A stretch of DNA of 64,000 nt, from positions 26,210 to 90,209 of the forward strand of contig CALCXM010000183.1 in NCBI GenBank assembly GCA_937905825.1. The letters run 5' to 3'. The DNA comes from an uncultured bacterium (GTDB lineage Bacteria; Planctomycetota; UBA1135; GCA-002686595). Below the pieces are notes generated by a model. The model made no database searches. It was not told the DNA's origin and saw only the letters and a list, made by a program, of their open reading frames with translations. Of the stretch, positions 62,181-64,000 are shown piece after piece; position 1 is the stretch's first letter; each line of letters opens with the position of its first letter. The translations under genes were made by a program, and so were the position numbers.

Positions 62181-63605
62181 TTACTTCCCTTCGCTCGTGA
62201 GCCACTCCTCGGCGCGGGCGATGCAGGAGTCGATACCGAGGGAGAGTTCGACCAAGTCTTGCAGGATCTCTTCGTCAGGCTCGAGGCCTTGCCCTTCGAT
62301 CTCGCTGCGGCCCCCGTGCCAGTGCCGGATGACGAACTGTCCGCTGGCGAAGCCGGAGGGCAGCGCGAACGGCTGCTTGGCGCCGGAGGAACCCGCCGTG
62401 CGCTCCCCAAAGAAGCGCACGTTGCAAGTGCGCGCTTCGCGCATCTCGCGCAGGTTCCAAATCTCGGTCTCGGCTTGCGACATGGCCTTCGGCCCTTGCA
62501 GGACCGCCAAGGGTTTGTCCCACTCGCCCTCCTGGGCGTGGAAGGCAGCGATGCCGCTGTCACCCCCGCCGCCGTTCAAGCGCATGTCGAGAATCATCCC
62601 CGGGCAATCCGCCAGGGCCTTGCAAGCCTCTTCCATGCCCTTGCGACTCTTGCCCGAAACCCCGAACTGGCGAATGAAGCCGTAGCCGGAGTCCAAGCGC
62701 ACGTAGTCGATCTGCTCGTCACTGGACTTCGTGAGCTCGGGCAACTTCACGTTCATGAAGCGGAAGTTGCGCGGGTTGCGCGTCTTCTCGCACTCGTTGG
62801 CTTGCAGCGAGACCTTGCGACGCTTCCACTTCAGAGACTTGAACGCCTTGTCGCGCTTGCCGGCCGGAGTGGCGAGGTAGCGCTCGATCGCACTCTCGGA
62901 GTCGTCCAGGGTCTGGAAGATCAACTTGATGCCCTCGCCATCGGGAATGTCGAGGTCGTTGAGCGCTTCCACGTGCGCGCGCTCGTAGGTCGACTGCCAA
63001 CCCTCTTCCTCGAACTTGCGCTGGGCCCGTTCGGCGAAGTACTCCGCGGCCGGCACCCCATCGACCGACTCCAGGTAGGTCGCCTCATGTCGCACTCCCT
63101 TGCCATAGAGAGGACTGTTGGAGCCGCGACCCGCGAAGGTGTTGGCCACCAACACAAGCTCGTGATCTCCGCGCAGGAATTCGATGCCAGCCTGTTGCCG
63201 CATGGGCAGGGTCGCGCGCCAGCCCTCGACGATCGCGCCGTCAACCTTGAGTTGGGCGTGGGTGTCGCGCAGCTGACCCACGACGAACTCGAGGATGCCG
63301 TAGAACTCGATCTCTTCCGCACGCGTGTCCTTGCTCTTTCGTTTCTTGAAGGCCTTGGCCTGCTCCACGAACCGCTTGTTCGCTGCCTTCGTGACCTTCT
63401 TCCAGTCGATCCCCTTGGTCTTGAAGATGGCCTTCAGGGTCGTTGGCTGCTCGATCTCTTCGATCAGATAGTCCAAGTCCGCACGCCAGACTTTCCAGCG
63501 CTCTACCGTCGTGGACTCGTCGAACACGGTCATTCCTGCGCTCGATCCGGCGAGTAGGCTGGCGGCGAGGAAGGACGACAACAACAAGAAGAGTGCTCGT
63601 GGCAT
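62181..63605 (-). CDS. Secreted S41-family peptidase
   Basis: 474 aa from ATG 63605; signal peptide about 1-23. The C-terminal half has the S41 (tail-specific protease/C-terminal processing) core: PGMILDMRLNGGGGDSG, RFFGERTAGSSGAKQP with the nucleophile serine near residue 406, and LPSGFASGQFVIR. The N-terminal half is a charged helical region with RWKVWRADLDYLIEEI, and the PDZ domain is not obvious. Substrate unknown, probably periplasmic or extracellular. Its frame is open 150 bases upstream of the start, but that stretch has no similarity. Confidence 0.82.
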   Translation of the reverse strand: MPRALFLLLSSFLAASLLAGSSAGMTVFDESTTVERWKVWRADLDYLIEEIEQPTTLKAIFKTKGIDWKKVTKAANKRFVEQAKAFKKRKSKDTRAEEIEFYGILEFVVGQLRDTHAQLKVDGAIVEGWRATLPMRQQAGIEFLRGDHELVLVANTFAGRGSNSPLYGKGVRHEATYLESVDGVPAAEYFAERAQRKFEEEGWQSTYERAHVEALNDLDIPDGEGIKLIFQTLDDSESAIERYLATPAGKRDKAFKSLKWKRRKVSLQANECEKTRNPRNFRFMNVKLPELTKSSDEQIDYVRLDSGYGFIRQFGVSGKSRKGMEEACKALADCPGMILDMRLNGGGGDSGIAAFHAQEGEWDKPLAVLQGPKAMSQAETEIWNLREMREARTCNVRFFGERTAGSSGAKQPFALPSGFASGQFVIRHWHGGRSEIEGQGLEPDEEILQDLVELSLGIDSCIARAEEWLTSEGK

Positions 63606-63925
63606 GACTCCAAGGGTTGGGTTCGTGGTTGAGAAGTGCCCCGTGGTCTCGGCGAGCAGCCCTCGTTGGATCCGAGCCGCGCGCGGGCCCACAAGGGCTA
63701 TGGGGCTGACGACTGATGGTAACGGAGTGTAGGAAAAAGACACGGCCCCCTCCAATCGCGGCGCGCCTCCCCAGGTTCACGGGCTCCAGCTCCAGCGGCG
63801 AACACGCCGGCGCTGGGACGCGCTGCCATCGCGGGCCCGTCGCCCCGGTGCCTGCCACGCTCCGTCCTCTGGATCACAGAAGGAGCGAATCAACATCCCC
63901 CTCTGTGTCAACGTGGATGGACTAG
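63606..63925. other. Intergenic region, 320 bp
   Basis: Upstream of the S41 peptidase and bounded on the right by a second copy of the inverted-repeat element. No gene, operator or promoter was recognised. Confidence 0.5.
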
Positions 63926-64000
63926 CCTGCTCTATTCATGAGTCGATTCGCCAACAGCCCCAAACCACTCGGCTTCGCCTCGTTCTCGCTCTCTGACGGC
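63926..64000. mobile_element. Second copy of the MITE-like element, cut by the window edge
   Basis: The 75 visible bases match the reverse complement of 59017-59091 at 72 positions, so this copy is in inverted orientation. CTAG precedes it at 63922-63925, a YTAR-type target. The other end and its duplicate are outside the window. Confidence 0.8.

Overview
The window looks like chromosome of a GC-rich, Gram-negative-type Planctomycetota lineage. The evidence is several secreted formylglycine sulfatases, integrin-like FG-GAP proteins, a planctomycete-style sigma factor near a transmembrane Ser/Thr kinase, and conserved extracytoplasmic C-terminal modules, all beside a nearly full peptidoglycan gene set. 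Assignment below phylum is inference. No rRNA, tRNA, CRISPR array, prophage or intact transposase was seen.

Layout. (1) 1-16.7 kb, minus strand: a division and cell-wall (dcw) cluster transcribed mraZ, rsmH, ftsL-like, ftsI, murE, murF, mraY, ftsW, LysM protein, 73-aa membrane protein, murG, murC, murB, then thrS and the start of a PLP decarboxylase. Most junctions overlap by 1-4 nt. murD, ddl, ftsQ, ftsA and ftsZ are absent. A four-unit 10-bp G-rich repeat upstream of mraZ looks like a MraZ operator. (2) 17.2-33.7 kb, minus strand: a two-part surface-polysaccharide locus. The ABC exporter (permease, Wzt-like ATPase) is followed by coupled GT2, PIG-L, GT4, PIG-L-GT2 fusion and GT2 genes, then a 1215-aa flavin/Fe-S oxidoreductase. 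After a hairpin come two GT4 enzymes and a HEAT-repeat lipoprotein. (3) 34.0-35.8 kb, plus strand: a membrane-anchored SGNH protein with a 44-codon DUF5989-like micro-gene, divergent from the exporter.

(4) 36.2-50.6 kb: secreted catabolic and accessory genes on both strands: three sulfatases, an SGNH-alpha/beta hydrolase-SGNH triple enzyme, a YdcF protein, a DUF2238 protein, a questin-oxidase-like protein and two secreted prenyltransferase/squalene-oxidase-fold proteins. A wrecked carbohydrate-esterase gene meets a sulfatase lacking its usual C-terminus, which suggests a deletion scar. (5) 50.6-62.0 kb: a surface and signalling region: two FG-GAP propeller proteins, two carboxypeptidase-regulatory-domain proteins, a sigma factor, and a Ser/Thr kinase gene split by one in-frame TGA. 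(6) 62.2-63.6 kb: an S41 peptidase.

The most unusual DNA is a 194-bp nested inverted-repeat element at 58898-59091 with TTAG target duplications, a second copy running off the right end at 63926, and two short terminal remnants at 41132 and 42069 that provide the stop codons of neighbouring genes. It resembles a non-autonomous MITE of an IS5-like transposon. The other main observations are the 44-codon micro-gene, the triple hydrolase, the interrupted kinase and the reduced dcw gene set.
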